Of a stretch of 27,964 nt of DNA, positions 7,612 through 18,400 are shown piece after piece. Source of the DNA: a virus. The notes beneath the pieces are model-generated. The model was not told the DNA's origin. It did not search any database and was given only the letters and a program-made list of their open reading frames with translations. The position numbers and the translations under genes are program-made. The stretch is from positions 1-27,964 of IMG/VR virus record IMGVR_UViG_3300028548_005791. One strand, written 5' to 3'. Each line of letters starts with the position of its first letter. Position 1 is the first letter of the stretch.

Positions 7612-9018
7612 ATGGCACATCCAAAAAAATCTGTTAACTTTTCAACACCACGGAATGCTTCCAAGCATGGACGTTTTGGTGACTCCTTGATTGCATTCCT
7701 ATCTCCACAAGCCCAAGCTCATTTGGCCTCTAGTGACAACGTACTAGCTACTATAAATCCTCTAACTGGATTGCCAGAGTATGCTGACATTAGCGAGGAA
7801 GATTCGTTTGCTAACGACAAATGGGTTAATGATATGTACAGCCAAGTCTTCGATAGGGAAGCTGACACTGAAGGTGCTGATTACTGGTCAGGAAGGCTTG
7901 ATGACGGAACCGCTAGTCAAGACGATATAATGAAAAGCTTCCTTGAGTCAAATGAGTATGACCAAAAGCAGATGGAACCAGACTATAACATCGACACTGT
8001 TTACGATGATGTTTTTGGTCGTGAAGCGGACGAAGATGGAAGAGCAGCTTATCAAGAGCAGTACGACACTTCGGCTACTGATTACGATGAAATAATTAAC
8101 GGTATGTTTGGGTCAGACGAATTCACGCAAAAGTACGAAGAACCAGCAGGCGTAGAAGATGTAACTGAAGCGGTAGAAAATCTCGACACCTTCTCGGATG
8201 ATGACGGCACTTTCTCAATGGAGGATGCGAGTGCAAAGATGAATCAGTTCTATGACGAACACTCCATAAACGATGCTGATACAGCAGGTGGTGACTATTG
8301 GGCAGGTCGTCTTGATAACGCCACATCCGAAACAGAAATTTCAGAAATTGAGCAGGCATTTCTTACCGCACTATCTAACGACAATGGCATTGACTCTGAC
8401 TCTGGCAGTTTCATAAATGATGCCTCCTCCGCATACCTAAATGAAGGCAGTGGTTATATAGAACCAGTAGAAGAAGCAAAAGATGGTGATCTCCTAACCA
8501 CAGCTCAAATTGAAGCAAATATAGCTGCTGGATTAAACGGCGATGGTACAATTAAAACTTTAAGCACTGGTGGTACAGACGATACTATTGATACTACTGG
8601 TGGTACTGGTAGTTTAGCAGCCTCAATCTTAGAAAAGGCTGACAGCAGTGCAGACACATCCTCCTCTGACCAAGAAGAAACTGCCGAGACTGTAGTTATT
8701 GCCTCGGAAGATGGCGGTGAAGAAGCTATCAACGTAGTTAACGAAGCCCTACTAGGAAATTCCAACCTTTCAGAGATAATGGCCCTATTAGATCGTGGCA
8801 ACCTTCGTGAAATGGGAGTTCGTTACTTACGAGCTATCCGTGATAATCAAGGCAATCGTATTTTCTACAACATGAACGCAGAAGAGTTTAACCAAAACCG
8901 AAACCAGTTACGCCGCTTATATTGGGGTAAAGGTTGGAAGGCTATTGATCAAGCAGAAGATGATTCAGGGTATGGGAACAGAGCCGCAGCAACTACGAAC
9001 TTCTTAGGAGGGGCGTAG
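7612..9018 (+). CDS. Virion protein with DUF4214-like repeats
   Basis: This 468-residue acidic protein begins with the same motif as its upstream neighbour (GRFGDSLIAFLSP at 20-32, TINPLTGLPEY at 48-57). Three repeats resembling DUF4214 follow at about 70-118 (QVFDREADTEGADYWSGRLDDG), 127-175 (DVFGREADEDGRAAYQ) and 210-255 (DADTAGGDYWAGRLDNA). DUF4214 modules are usually found in bacterial surface, cellulosomal or adhesin-type proteins. The acidic DxDxDG-like loops could bind calcium, though this is inference. Residues about 260-390 are low-complexity Asp/Ser/Thr-rich, and the C-terminus (about 395-450) returns to a folded, Arg/Asn-rich segment. An AGGAG site lies before the start. A role in adsorption or ejection is possible. 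Confidence 0.65.
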   Translation: MAHPKKSVNFSTPRNASKHGRFGDSLIAFLSPQAQAHLASSDNVLATINPLTGLPEYADISEEDSFANDKWVNDMYSQVFDREADTEGADYWSGRLDDGTASQDDIMKSFLESNEYDQKQMEPDYNIDTVYDDVFGREADEDGRAAYQEQYDTSATDYDEIINGMFGSDEFTQKYEEPAGVEDVTEAVENLDTFSDDDGTFSMEDASAKMNQFYDEHSINDADTAGGDYWAGRLDNATSETEISEIEQAFLTALSNDNGIDSDSGSFINDASSAYLNEGSGYIEPVEEAKDGDLLTTAQIEANIAAGLNGDGTIKTLSTGGTDDTIDTTGGTGSLAASILEKADSSADTSSSDQEETAETVVIASEDGGEEAINVVNEALLGNSNLSEIMALLDRGNLREMGVRYLRAIRDNQGNRIFYNMNAEEFNQNRNQLRRLYWGKGWKAIDQAEDDSGYGNRAAATTNFLGGA

Positions 9019-9019
9019 T

Positions 9020-10318
9020 ATGAGCTTTAATTTATTTGACCCATCAACTTGGTCGTTCCAGAGTGCTGGTGACGCATTCCTTGAAGAAGCCAAAGGTATG
9101 TTTATTACCACCACTGAAGGTTACGATGCCTCATCTGGAACACAATCTATAAATTGGGATGGTATTGGAAAAGCTGGCAGCTTTCTTGGGTCTGCATATA
9201 CAGCAATCACTGCGTATGGTAATGCAAAAAATGCTGGTGATGCTGCTGCTGAGTCACTAGCTCTGGAAAAGATGCTTGCCATCACAAACAAAGACCTAGC
9301 TTTAGCTGGATTCAAACTTCAGCAAGATGCCTTCACTGCTTCTCTGGCTATTGAAGCCAAGAAGATGGGCTACTGGGAAGAAGCCCAAACGCTAAACAAA
9401 ACAATCGCTGATACAAAATTCTCTTGGTACAAAAAGCTACAGCCTTTTGCTCTTGATAAAGAGAGATATGATGAAGCACTAAGAACTAACAACCTCGATG
9501 TTCTCGAAGCACAAACTGCCCATGTACAAGAAGTCCTCCTAAACGCTGGCGATGAGCTAGATGATGTTTATCAAGATCAGTCTCAAATATACACAGACCA
9601 ACGTACCTCGCTAGAAGACTACGAGACTCGTGTTCTTGGTGCTATCGACAGGATTGGTGATCGTGAGCAAATATCTAATGAAGATATTATGCGTGACTAC
9701 GGAATGCTCTACGAAGAAAACATGGGTGAGTTAAACAACCTTATTGATCGAGTGAATACGCGAGGGTATGCCGAGAACTACAACAATGGAATGAGCCGAT
9801 CTACTATTGAAGATGACCGATCTCGTGACCTTACGAAGAAGTATTACGATGAAGTAATGAAGACTAAGAATGCTTCTTACGACCAAGCCATTGCTCGCAA
9901 CACCTCGAAGGATAATTTGTTCAATACAAACAGATCAGGAATTTTAAGCGAAGCAGGCAACTCCTCAATTATGGACGCTCAAACAAAAGCCTTTGCTACT
10001 GGCAACAACCTTATGACTAACGCTGAAACAGTTAGACGCGCAGACTATGACTTCGCTGATTCTCTGAACCAACTTAAAAATGGCCAGATGATTAATGCTG
10101 GAGCAGGCAGTCCAACAGGATTCACTTCAGCAGCTCCAACAGGAAGCACATACAACAGTGGTGCAAGCAGCTTATTGAACCAAGCGGCTGATGGCGCAAA
10201 GTCTATGACTCAAACATACGCAGGTTTAGCCTCTACCAATGCCACGGCTCAAGGTGCTGCTGGTTCCGATGCTTTTGACTTGTTTATAAATTCAATGAAA
10301 AATAAGAGTAAAACATAA
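9020..10318 (+). CDS. Putative internal virion / ejection protein (432 aa)
   Basis: This protein is largely helical, rich in Ala, Asn, Asp and Gln, and Cys-free. Residues 50-110 contain Ala-rich amphipathic segments (GSFLGSAYTAITAYG, AAAESLALEKMLA). Residues 110-300 are long charged helices suited to coiled coil. The last 70 residues are Gly/Ala/Ser/Thr-rich with little structure. A strong AGGAGG precedes the start, and its stop overlaps the next start (TAATG). Its place between tail genes and the giant protein matches the internal-core genes of T7-like phages (gp14/gp15/gp16) or the ejection genes of P22 (gp7/gp20/gp16). The exact counterpart cannot be named. Confidence 0.6.
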   Translation: MSFNLFDPSTWSFQSAGDAFLEEAKGMFITTTEGYDASSGTQSINWDGIGKAGSFLGSAYTAITAYGNAKNAGDAAAESLALEKMLAITNKDLALAGFKLQQDAFTASLAIEAKKMGYWEEAQTLNKTIADTKFSWYKKLQPFALDKERYDEALRTNNLDVLEAQTAHVQEVLLNAGDELDDVYQDQSQIYTDQRTSLEDYETRVLGAIDRIGDREQISNEDIMRDYGMLYEENMGELNNLIDRVNTRGYAENYNNGMSRSTIEDDRSRDLTKKYYDEVMKTKNASYDQAIARNTSKDNLFNTNRSGILSEAGNSSIMDAQTKAFATGNNLMTNAETVRRADYDFADSLNQLKNGQMINAGAGSPTGFTSAAPTGSTYNSGASSLLNQAADGAKSMTQTYAGLASTNATAQGAAGSDAFDLFINSMKNKSKT

Positions 10319-12348
10319 TGGGAATGTTCACTTCAGGAGCCTACGACTCGTTTAAAAATCGTCAGCAGGAACACCGCAAAAATCGTGCAGGTGCGAGAAA
10401 GGATTACAACGATTGGTTAACCTCGCAGCGAGATGCTGGAATTGATGTTACTTCCGAGATGGCGACAAACCAGTTCGCTAATATCGCTGACAACGATTAC
10501 AACATTATGACAGGCGCACCAACCAAGATGGAGATGGGCGCACAATTATCAGCTAACAATACCGCAGCCAGAGATACGAGAAGGAACGCTGAAGTTTCTC
10601 GATTTGAGGTAATGAAAAATAGGGACGATATATTTCAGAGCGCACTTACTAATAGCTTCTTAACAAATGATGATTCTATTCAAGCGGTTGAGGCAGGCAG
10701 AAAATCGCTTGGCAATAACCCTGAGTTGGTTTCTGCATACGATGATTACGTTTCCTCTATTGATGTGGGTAACAACAGAAAATCTTGGTTGTCTGAATAC
10801 ATGAACACTTCTGAAGTTCAATCGACAATCACCAGTTTAGTTGATCAAGGCATTACCGACTACAGTAAATTTAACCCTAACGCTGCGCCTGATATTGCTT
10901 CAAAATTTAATGAGATACTTGAACGTAAAGGTAATGAACGCTTCCGAGCTACTGGTACATCAATATATACCAACGCTGTCGCTGCTGGTGGTGTAGTCGA
11001 TGAGGCCACACTTAGGTCTCAGATGGAAGATGCCAATATACCAAAAGACTTCCAAGACACTATTATTTTACAAATGAACGGGCATAACAATACAGTAAAT
11101 GACAAGACAGCCACGTCACTTATTACAGCCCTTCTTTCCAATATCACCACAATTGACGAGGCAACATTTAACGCACAAACCAAAGGTGCAAGTGAAACTG
11201 TAACGGCTAATCTTCGACAACTGGTAAATAGCCATAACAAAACTGTCCAGAATACTGCCGACCAGAAAGTAGCGGATAAAGTCGATGCTGTTCTTACGAT
11301 GAATAATAAAGACACCGAAGCTGTCATGTCCGACACTACCTTATCGCCTGATGAAAGGATTGCGGCAATTGTTGAATTGTCAGGCAATGACCCAACCAAG
11401 GATGACGTTACTCTACAAAGAATTAAAAGATGGGTGGATATAACTCATAGCAGACAAGAGCTTTCGTTCCAGCAAGTCCACCAGCAAGCACAAGTTGCTG
11501 CTTCCGCGACAGCCTCCACAAATTCTGCTACTGCCCAAAGCGAGGGTGATCAAGAAGTTGATAAAATTGCTGCCTCTCTACTTGCAAATAAAACCAATAG
11601 CACCCAATCAGGCATTATCAATCAAGTGGCTGCTGCTCTTGAGCCGTATTACATTGGTAAGAAAAACGCACGAGGAATTCAAAATATTAAGCTTGTGATT
11701 CAAAACGGCATTGATAACGGTCTTGGCGTAGATCAGATAGTCCAAGCTGCCAGCGCATACATGACACTCGATAGTTCAAATAAGTCTGCAATCGAACGGG
11801 AAGCTCAGTTAACCGCTGGATCGCCAATGCCTGTTAGTAACTTTATGTCCTTATGGGGTAAGGCATTGTCTCAAGCTAGCACCACTGACGTTATGGTTAA
11901 GAGTTTGGCAGATGATGCTATCAGAATAGATACGACCTCTGGAGCCTTGCTTGATGCAAACAATGTAATTACTGACAATTACTTAGACGCAATGAGCGCA
12001 ATACCACAGGCAATAGCTGCTCTTAGGAGTCATATTCAAGCCGCCAATGATGATTACAATGAGCTGAATACAGACCATAAGAAAACTGGATTATTTTATA
12101 ATTCCTATCAGATAAAAGAAAACCAAGGTGACATTGATAGTTACTTGCAAACGCTAAAAAATATTCAGCAACAAGCAGAGAACCTTTTAAATAGGCTACA
12201 GGCTAAAGAGAATCAACTGAGAGAAGCTACAAAAATTCCAGCAGTTCGAGACGCTGTTCTTGTCCACATGCAGCAAAAGGCTCCCATCAGTTCGGGTCAG
12301 GGTTCGATTCAAAGTTGGGCAAACTCTCCTCTATACCAACAACCATAA
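10318..12348 (+). CDS. Putative internal virion / ejection protein (676 aa)
   Basis: This 676-residue hydrophilic, helix-rich protein starts inside the TAATG overlap with the preceding gene. It has no Cys, few Trp, and long Asn/Gln/Ala/Asp-rich helices, with a coiled-coil-like segment near the C-terminus (about 560-640, including NIQQQAENLLNRLQAKENQLREA). Its size and position directly before the giant protein are like T7 gp15, a core protein ejected into the host to form part of the DNA-entry channel; that parallel is by context only. It ends the transcription unit, with a terminator beginning 14 nt after its stop codon. Confidence 0.6.
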   Translation: MGMFTSGAYDSFKNRQQEHRKNRAGARKDYNDWLTSQRDAGIDVTSEMATNQFANIADNDYNIMTGAPTKMEMGAQLSANNTAARDTRRNAEVSRFEVMKNRDDIFQSALTNSFLTNDDSIQAVEAGRKSLGNNPELVSAYDDYVSSIDVGNNRKSWLSEYMNTSEVQSTITSLVDQGITDYSKFNPNAAPDIASKFNEILERKGNERFRATGTSIYTNAVAAGGVVDEATLRSQMEDANIPKDFQDTIILQMNGHNNTVNDKTATSLITALLSNITTIDEATFNAQTKGASETVTANLRQLVNSHNKTVQNTADQKVADKVDAVLTMNNKDTEAVMSDTTLSPDERIAAIVELSGNDPTKDDVTLQRIKRWVDITHSRQELSFQQVHQQAQVAASATASTNSATAQSEGDQEVDKIAASLLANKTNSTQSGIINQVAAALEPYYIGKKNARGIQNIKLVIQNGIDNGLGVDQIVQAASAYMTLDSSNKSAIEREAQLTAGSPMPVSNFMSLWGKALSQASTTDVMVKSLADDAIRIDTTSGALLDANNVITDNYLDAMSAIPQAIAALRSHIQAANDDYNELNTDHKKTGLFYNSYQIKENQGDIDSYLQTLKNIQQQAENLLNRLQAKENQLREATKIPAVRDAVLVHMQQKAPISSGQGSIQSWANSPLYQQP

Positions 12349-12362
12349 TTTCTCCTCCCCTT

Positions 12363-12389
12363 GCCCTCCTGATCCGAGGGCTTTTTTTT
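12363..12389 (+). terminator. Rho-independent terminator before the giant gene
   Basis: GCCCTC at 12363-12368 pairs with GAGGGC at 12376-12381 across a 7-nt loop, followed by eight Ts (12382-12389). It lies just after the 676-aa gene and 70 nt before the giant gene. The giant gene therefore needs readthrough or its own promoter in 12390-12459. Confidence 0.88.
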
Positions 12390-12412
12390 GCGAGGACGAC
12401 CCTACCCCTTTA

Positions 12413-12452
12413 TCCAGTTACCCTAAATCAACTTTTAATCGGTTAACTGGAG
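12413..12452 (+). promoter_or_regulatory. Hairpin covering the giant gene's ribosome-binding site
   Basis: TCCAGTTACC (12413-12422) pairs with GGTTAACTGGA (12441-12451), ten pairs with one bulged T and an 18-nt loop. The downstream arm takes in most of the GGAG Shine-Dalgarno site (12449-12452) for the ATG at 12460. If it forms in the mRNA it would limit initiation of a very long protein. A TTTAAT at 12434-12439 in the loop also resembles a -10 box, but no good -35 box was found. Confidence 0.55.
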
Positions 12453-12459
12453 TACCGAC

Positions 12460-15400
12460 ATGCCCTCAAATTGGAAAGACATCCAAGCCTTAGTAGACCC
12501 TTCTAACGCATCAACAAGCTCAGACTATTCAAGCACTAGCCCACAAGACCTTTTAAAAGACCCGTTCTTTAGACGTGATATTGTCGAGAACGCCAAAGCC
12601 AACGACATGAAGGATTTCACATTCGAGGAAGCTTTGGCTGAATGGTATAACGAGCAATCCTATGCAGCCATGAATGAACTTGGCGCAGCATTTGGTGATG
12701 CAGGTTACTTTCAAACATCGACCTTGCAAGGTGAGTCTCGTGATCGTATGGCGAGATTAACCGCCGCCTACGAAGTCATGCCCAACGTATTAACTACTGG
12801 TGCTGGTGGTGGCTCTATATCAGATGAACTATCTGGCGCAGAAATTACAAAAACTTTGGGAGGGGCTAACATCCTAAACCCAACCAACGTAATAGGCGGT
12901 GGTGCAGCGAAGGCCACAGCTTATGGTGCGTTGGCGGCTGGAAAGTCTGTAGGTAGTGCGGCTTTTCAAGCTGGTAAAGCTGGAGCAAAGAAGCAAGCTC
13001 TCGCTGGTGCTGGATCGGAAATGGCGATCAGTGGTTTTGGCCAGAGTCGAGATATTAACTTAGGCAACAGCGATGAGTTCTCGTATGCTAAGTTAGGTAC
13101 GTCTGCCATTGCTGGAGCTGCTGCTAACTACGGCATAGCATTCCTACTAGGTGCTGCAACAACACCTCTGGCTAGAGCAAAGCTGCGAAAGGATAATAGC
13201 ACCCTACTCTCTCGCGGATTCTCGCAATCAGAAATTGATGAGTCTACAAAAAACTTTGGGGGCGATGGTCTCACACAGCTTCTCAAGTATGAATCAAAAG
13301 CTGAACTTGATGCAGAATTGGCTGGATCAGAACCTAAGTTAGAAACAGAAGAATTAGTAGAAGAGGCTGTGCCTACTTTTGCAGACAGAGAAAATATTGA
13401 CATAGACCTTGAGCAGATTGCTTTGCAGCGTAAAGACGCTGAACGTAGATTAACTGATACAGAAAACCCACCAACAGCTTCCGAGAAAGCAGACCTTATT
13501 GAAGATAGCGACTTTCTTCAAGAACTTGAGTCTAGAGCGACAGACCTGAATAAACGAAACGCAGAAATTGCAGAACTGGAAGCTCAGATTGTAGGGGTTG
13601 ATCCTAAAGATTCAGTACAAATTCGGGCTAGGATTGCTCGCCTTGCGGCAGAGTCTAATCAGGCGAAAAGAGCCTATAAGATTGGCTTTGGCATATATCA
13701 AAATTTAAAAGAAGGCGACAGTTACGCCGATGGATTGTTAGCCTTTAAGAAAGCCCAGCGACAAGCTGCGGCAGAATCCAAAGCTAACGCCAATAAAAGC
13801 GAAGCAGAAGCTCCTCAAGCAGAAGCTCCTAAACCAGCTAAGGCAGCTCCAGAAGCGACACCTGTACAGAATCCTGTACAAGTTGACACTCAAGTTAAGT
13901 CTCCCGAACAAGAAGCCGAAGAAGTAAAGATTGTAAACGAAGAAGTAAAGATTGCTAGAACTGACCCTGAAGTTAACGAAGAAGTTTTAGCCACTCCAGA
14001 GAAGCCAGCAGAACAAGTCGTGGTTGATCAAGCCCCTGATGACGCAATCAAAAAATCTGTTTTAGAGATCGAAGGCGAAGACACTGCTCCAATTATCAAG
14101 GCGATAAGAGAGTCCTTTGACGAGCTAGAAAGAACAATAGAAATTGCAACACAAGGTAAAAAGAAAGGAGAGGAAGTCGCTAGTTCTAAAAAAGCGTTTG
14201 GTGCTAAAGGCGAGAAGGTCGCTAAAGCAGTAATGCAAGATGAGAACCTTAATACAAAAAATCTTGATGCAAAAGAAAAAAACAAAATCGCTAAAGAAAT
14301 ATTAAAGCGTATAGACCCAAACTTTAAAGAAAGCTCAAAGCTACCTCTTCCACAAAAACTCGCCAGAATAGAAGAAAGATTACAAGAGATAGAGACCGAA
14401 GTATCAGTCCCTAAAGCGGATAAAGTTGCGAAGGAAGTGCCAAAGTCTGCTGCTAATCCAGAAGTAGGAAGACTAATCAAAGAGGAGATGGAAGCTCCAG
14501 AGGTCACGCCAGAAGTAAAAGCCGAAAAAGCGAATGAAGATCAGGTGCTTCAAGAGATCAAAGAGGCAATAGAAATCGAGTCTGACAAGACGTTTGAGCT
14601 TCCTAAAACTCTGGTAGACATGGTTGAATCTCAGGGTGATCCAGAAACGTCAAAAACTTTAGCGACACTGTTCACCTCTATCGTTGAATCGGGCGCAGAG
14701 TTTGTGCTTTCTGACCAAAAGTTAATGAAGCAGATCATTGGTGATGTCTTCGGTAAGGGCAGTGCTGACTCTAAAAAACTATTCCAAGAATACAAAAAAA
14801 TAAAAGAAGGTTTAGAGACAGAGGACTTTGAGGTCAATAGGCTTGGCTCTCAGACTGACGCTAGCACCATAGATTCTAACTTTGAAAAAGAATTTATCGC
14901 TAACTATGTTGCCGAGCGCAAGAGTCGCGTTGCAGCAAAATTAAAGACTGACAAAAAATTCTCAACCTACTGGGATAGTCAGGCCAACAAAGTGTCATTC
15001 TTTGATGACCTTCTAAAAGCCAGAGTTGCAGGCTGGAAGAAAGATGCACGACAAATGCTTCGTGAGCAATATCAGATTCGTGGTGCATCACTAGATCACT
15101 GGGAGATGTTCACTAACATTGGGCCAAGTAAGAAAGCATCAGAAGCTTACATTAAAAAAGCCTTATCGGGAGAATTACTAGAGAACAGGGCTAAGGTATT
15201 ACAGATAGAAGATGTAATGAGCCGCGACAATGCAAACGCTCTGGCACTAAAGTTAAAGAAACCCGTAGCTTTTATAGCCGCTAATAGCATTCGCGCTAAA
15301 TTTGTTCTAACCGAAGGATACCCAAGCAATTCTCGTACAGGTAAGGATGGCAGAATATACAACTCTATTCCTGCTGGCCAGATTGTTTATATGTCTCATA

Positions 15401-18400
15401 CCAACGGAAAAGTTTATCAAAGTCCTATTGAGCTTCTTCAAAATGAAGGCTTACTAAGGACAGACCAGAGAGACACTTACGACATAGGCCAGCATATTAA
15501 CGTAGATGATTTCCGCGACCCTAAAAAACTTTTAGGTCAGGGATTTGATCGACTCGTTAAAGAATACTACGACTCGAAAGGTGTCTCTCGTCCAAGGGGT
15601 AAGCAAGGAAAGACTACAGATGAGCCAAAACGCTTTAAGCTTCGCAACTTTATCGTTTCTCGATTCCTTCTTCAGCAAGAACTGAACGGCAAAAAAGGTG
15701 GATCAAGATACACCATCAATCCTATTGATGACGCTCCCCAAACCACTACATCTGCGACAGCTCCAAAGTCAGCTCCAAAGTTTACTCAAAATTTAGACGA
15801 GGTTGTCTTACCTAAAGGCTATCGCCTCGCTGCCCTTAATGGGGCTGGCACTGAGATTCGAGTTATCACCGACAAGCAGTTGGAGAATGGTGGAGGAGTT
15901 AACCAATTACTAGGAAAAGCTTCTGATGAGCAATGGCTAGTTGGTATGGTTCCTGAAGGTTCGCCAAGGGTTAGTGCCTTGAGCAAGAACTTGGTTATTG
16001 ATTTATTTCAAGAGGTGTCTGAGCAACCGATAAAGAGATTATTTTCTGATGTAGCTCCCAACATGAAGGACTTACAAAAAATCATGCCAGAAGACGTTAT
16101 GGAGCCTGAAGATATTAAGTTCTTAACGGATGCATTGTTTAAATCTAAGGGTAAGAAGCCAAACAAAAATAAGTTAGTACACGATATGGCAGACGTTAAT
16201 ATGGCGTTAACTAAACTGGATACCCAAGTAAAGTTCCTTCCAAATGGGACAGGTTTTGATGATTCAGTACAGGAGGCGATGGAACTTTTAAGAATTCAGG
16301 ATAAATATTTTCCTAATGGCGTTGGATTCGAGACACAGACAAGACGAGAGACAATAAGGGAAGCTCGTAACATCATGGCTGGATTTGAGCCTGACGCTAA
16401 AATACAAGCTGAAGTATTATTGGATGCGATAGGTAAAGAAAATTACGATGCAGTTGAAAAACTTTTCCTTCGGGTCACTGGCGCAGTAGACCAGTTCAAT
16501 CCCAAGGATGGTGCGCCAACAATGTTGATGGAACGCGGTAATCGTGGTGGGGCGCATAGGTACGGAGCTAGTGGGACAAGTGACATATTGCTAAAGCCAG
16601 AAGCACAAGTTAATCATTTTCCTTCATTCACTTCTTTAGTGCATGAAGTAGGCCACTGGTCGTATAACAATGCCATGACTCCAAAAATGAGAATGGAGTT
16701 TTGGAACGAACTAAAAACTTCCCTTTACACTGACGGAAAACTTGATGCTGATAAACTAGCCAAGGCTACTGGATATGCGGAAGAAGATTTAGGTGCAAAG
16801 TTCTTAACTGATAATAAGATGTCAACTTCAACAGGAGTTACGCAAGCGGAATTTTTCGCTAACGCCTTCGAGAAGTGGGCCTTGAACGCTCGCCACGGAG
16901 ATGTAGAAGTAAATACCATGTGGCGCAGGATGGCTAAATTTATAGAGGGCGTATTCAAGAAGATGCAAGGCAAAGAGTCTGGCAATCCTAAGTTGGACGC
17001 TATCTTTGCTCGCCTGTACCCAGAAGATACTGCCGCTACTCGCCAAGCGAGAAAGGTCGTTGAGGTGTTTGATCCCGATGCTCCACCGCAGCGTGTTCTG
17101 GATGCAGAAAGCACAATTCAAAGCTACCTTAGAATCAGAACCTCCGAGCTTACTAAAGTATGGAAGACTTTCTCGCCACATATCAGCGAGAATGGAACCC
17201 CAGCAGGCGAGAAGCCCTTCGATGTAATCTTTGATGCTCGTAACTTATCTCGCTTTCTAAACTCTCTCTCTATAACTCGTGGCGAGTCTCGCGTTCTTAG
17301 TGCGTTAGGACAGAATAGCGATCCCATTATTGGCCCTGCTGATACAAATAAGACGGGAGCATTTACTGTTGTATCTAAGGCAGGATACTCGAAGAAGTTA
17401 AGAGTTTTAGCCAAAGACATTAACGCTATCTACTCTAAGTATCTAGCTGGAGAATCGAATCAAGCAGCCCAGCCAGACGAGAAGTTTGATTATGATGAGT
17501 TCCAGAAAATCATAGAAGATTATGATGCAGGTAGGGAGCTGACCGATAAGCAGATTGAGTTTATAGATACTGCTGCTGAAAGTGCTGGTGTAGATTCATC
17601 ACAAGGCATGGATTTAGTAGAAAAAATAAACGAAGTCTACATCTTTATGGAAGGCAACACGCTAGAAGTTGACGACTTTGAGACAGAGTTAGGATTTTAT
17701 CAGATGCACGCAGAGCCTACGGACGTGAGTTCTGCTGCCAAAGAGATTACTGCACTGATCCAAGACAACAGGGACATGATTGATCAGGTTGCCGAGCTGC
17801 TTACGGATAAGTATTACAGGCTTTCAAAAGAGAATTATGCAATAGCATTACCTTCTGACAAAGCCTTGAAGCAGGAGCATTTCACAGGCAGAAAGCCTGT
17901 GACTCCGCTTGGAAGGCTTGTAAAAAATGCTTATAGCAGTCGTAACAAAAATAGCAACACCTCACCAGCATCTAGCAATGCTAGTAATGTTAATTTTATC
18001 TCGCTAAACAAAAAGGAGCTTGCTAACAAGCACCAAGAAGCACTCGATTCTGGAGATAAGGAAACTTTAGAAGGCTTGTATTACGAGGCTCATCGCCGCT
18101 CCGAAACAGAATCAATCCATTCTCTATCTGGCAAAGACTCTATCAATTCATCACAAGTATCTTCTGCAATTGAAATGGAGAGCATTGGAAAGGTGGATGG
18201 TGAGGGAATCTGGATTGATGCACCCTTGTCTATACGAGACTCTGCGAAGATGATGACTCATCGTGATCCTGAAGTTCAAGCAAACATGCGTCTTATGTTC
18301 CAGCGTATGTATGGTCTAATCAACGCTTCTACTCGTGGCATTGTTGATGACATTCCTCTTCTTGATACTCACACGCTAGGCAAGATAACTGGCGAGAACT

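Noticed and set aside
11019-11399. 126-codon antisense open frame
   Set aside because: It lies fully inside a well-supported internal virion protein gene, and its Ser/Val/Leu-rich composition is that of a shadow frame.
14028-14507. 159-codon antisense open frame opposite the giant gene
   Set aside because: It lies opposite the Glu/Lys-rich coiled-coil region, its product is Ser/Leu/Ala-rich low-complexity typical of a reverse-strand shadow, and it has no supporting start signal.
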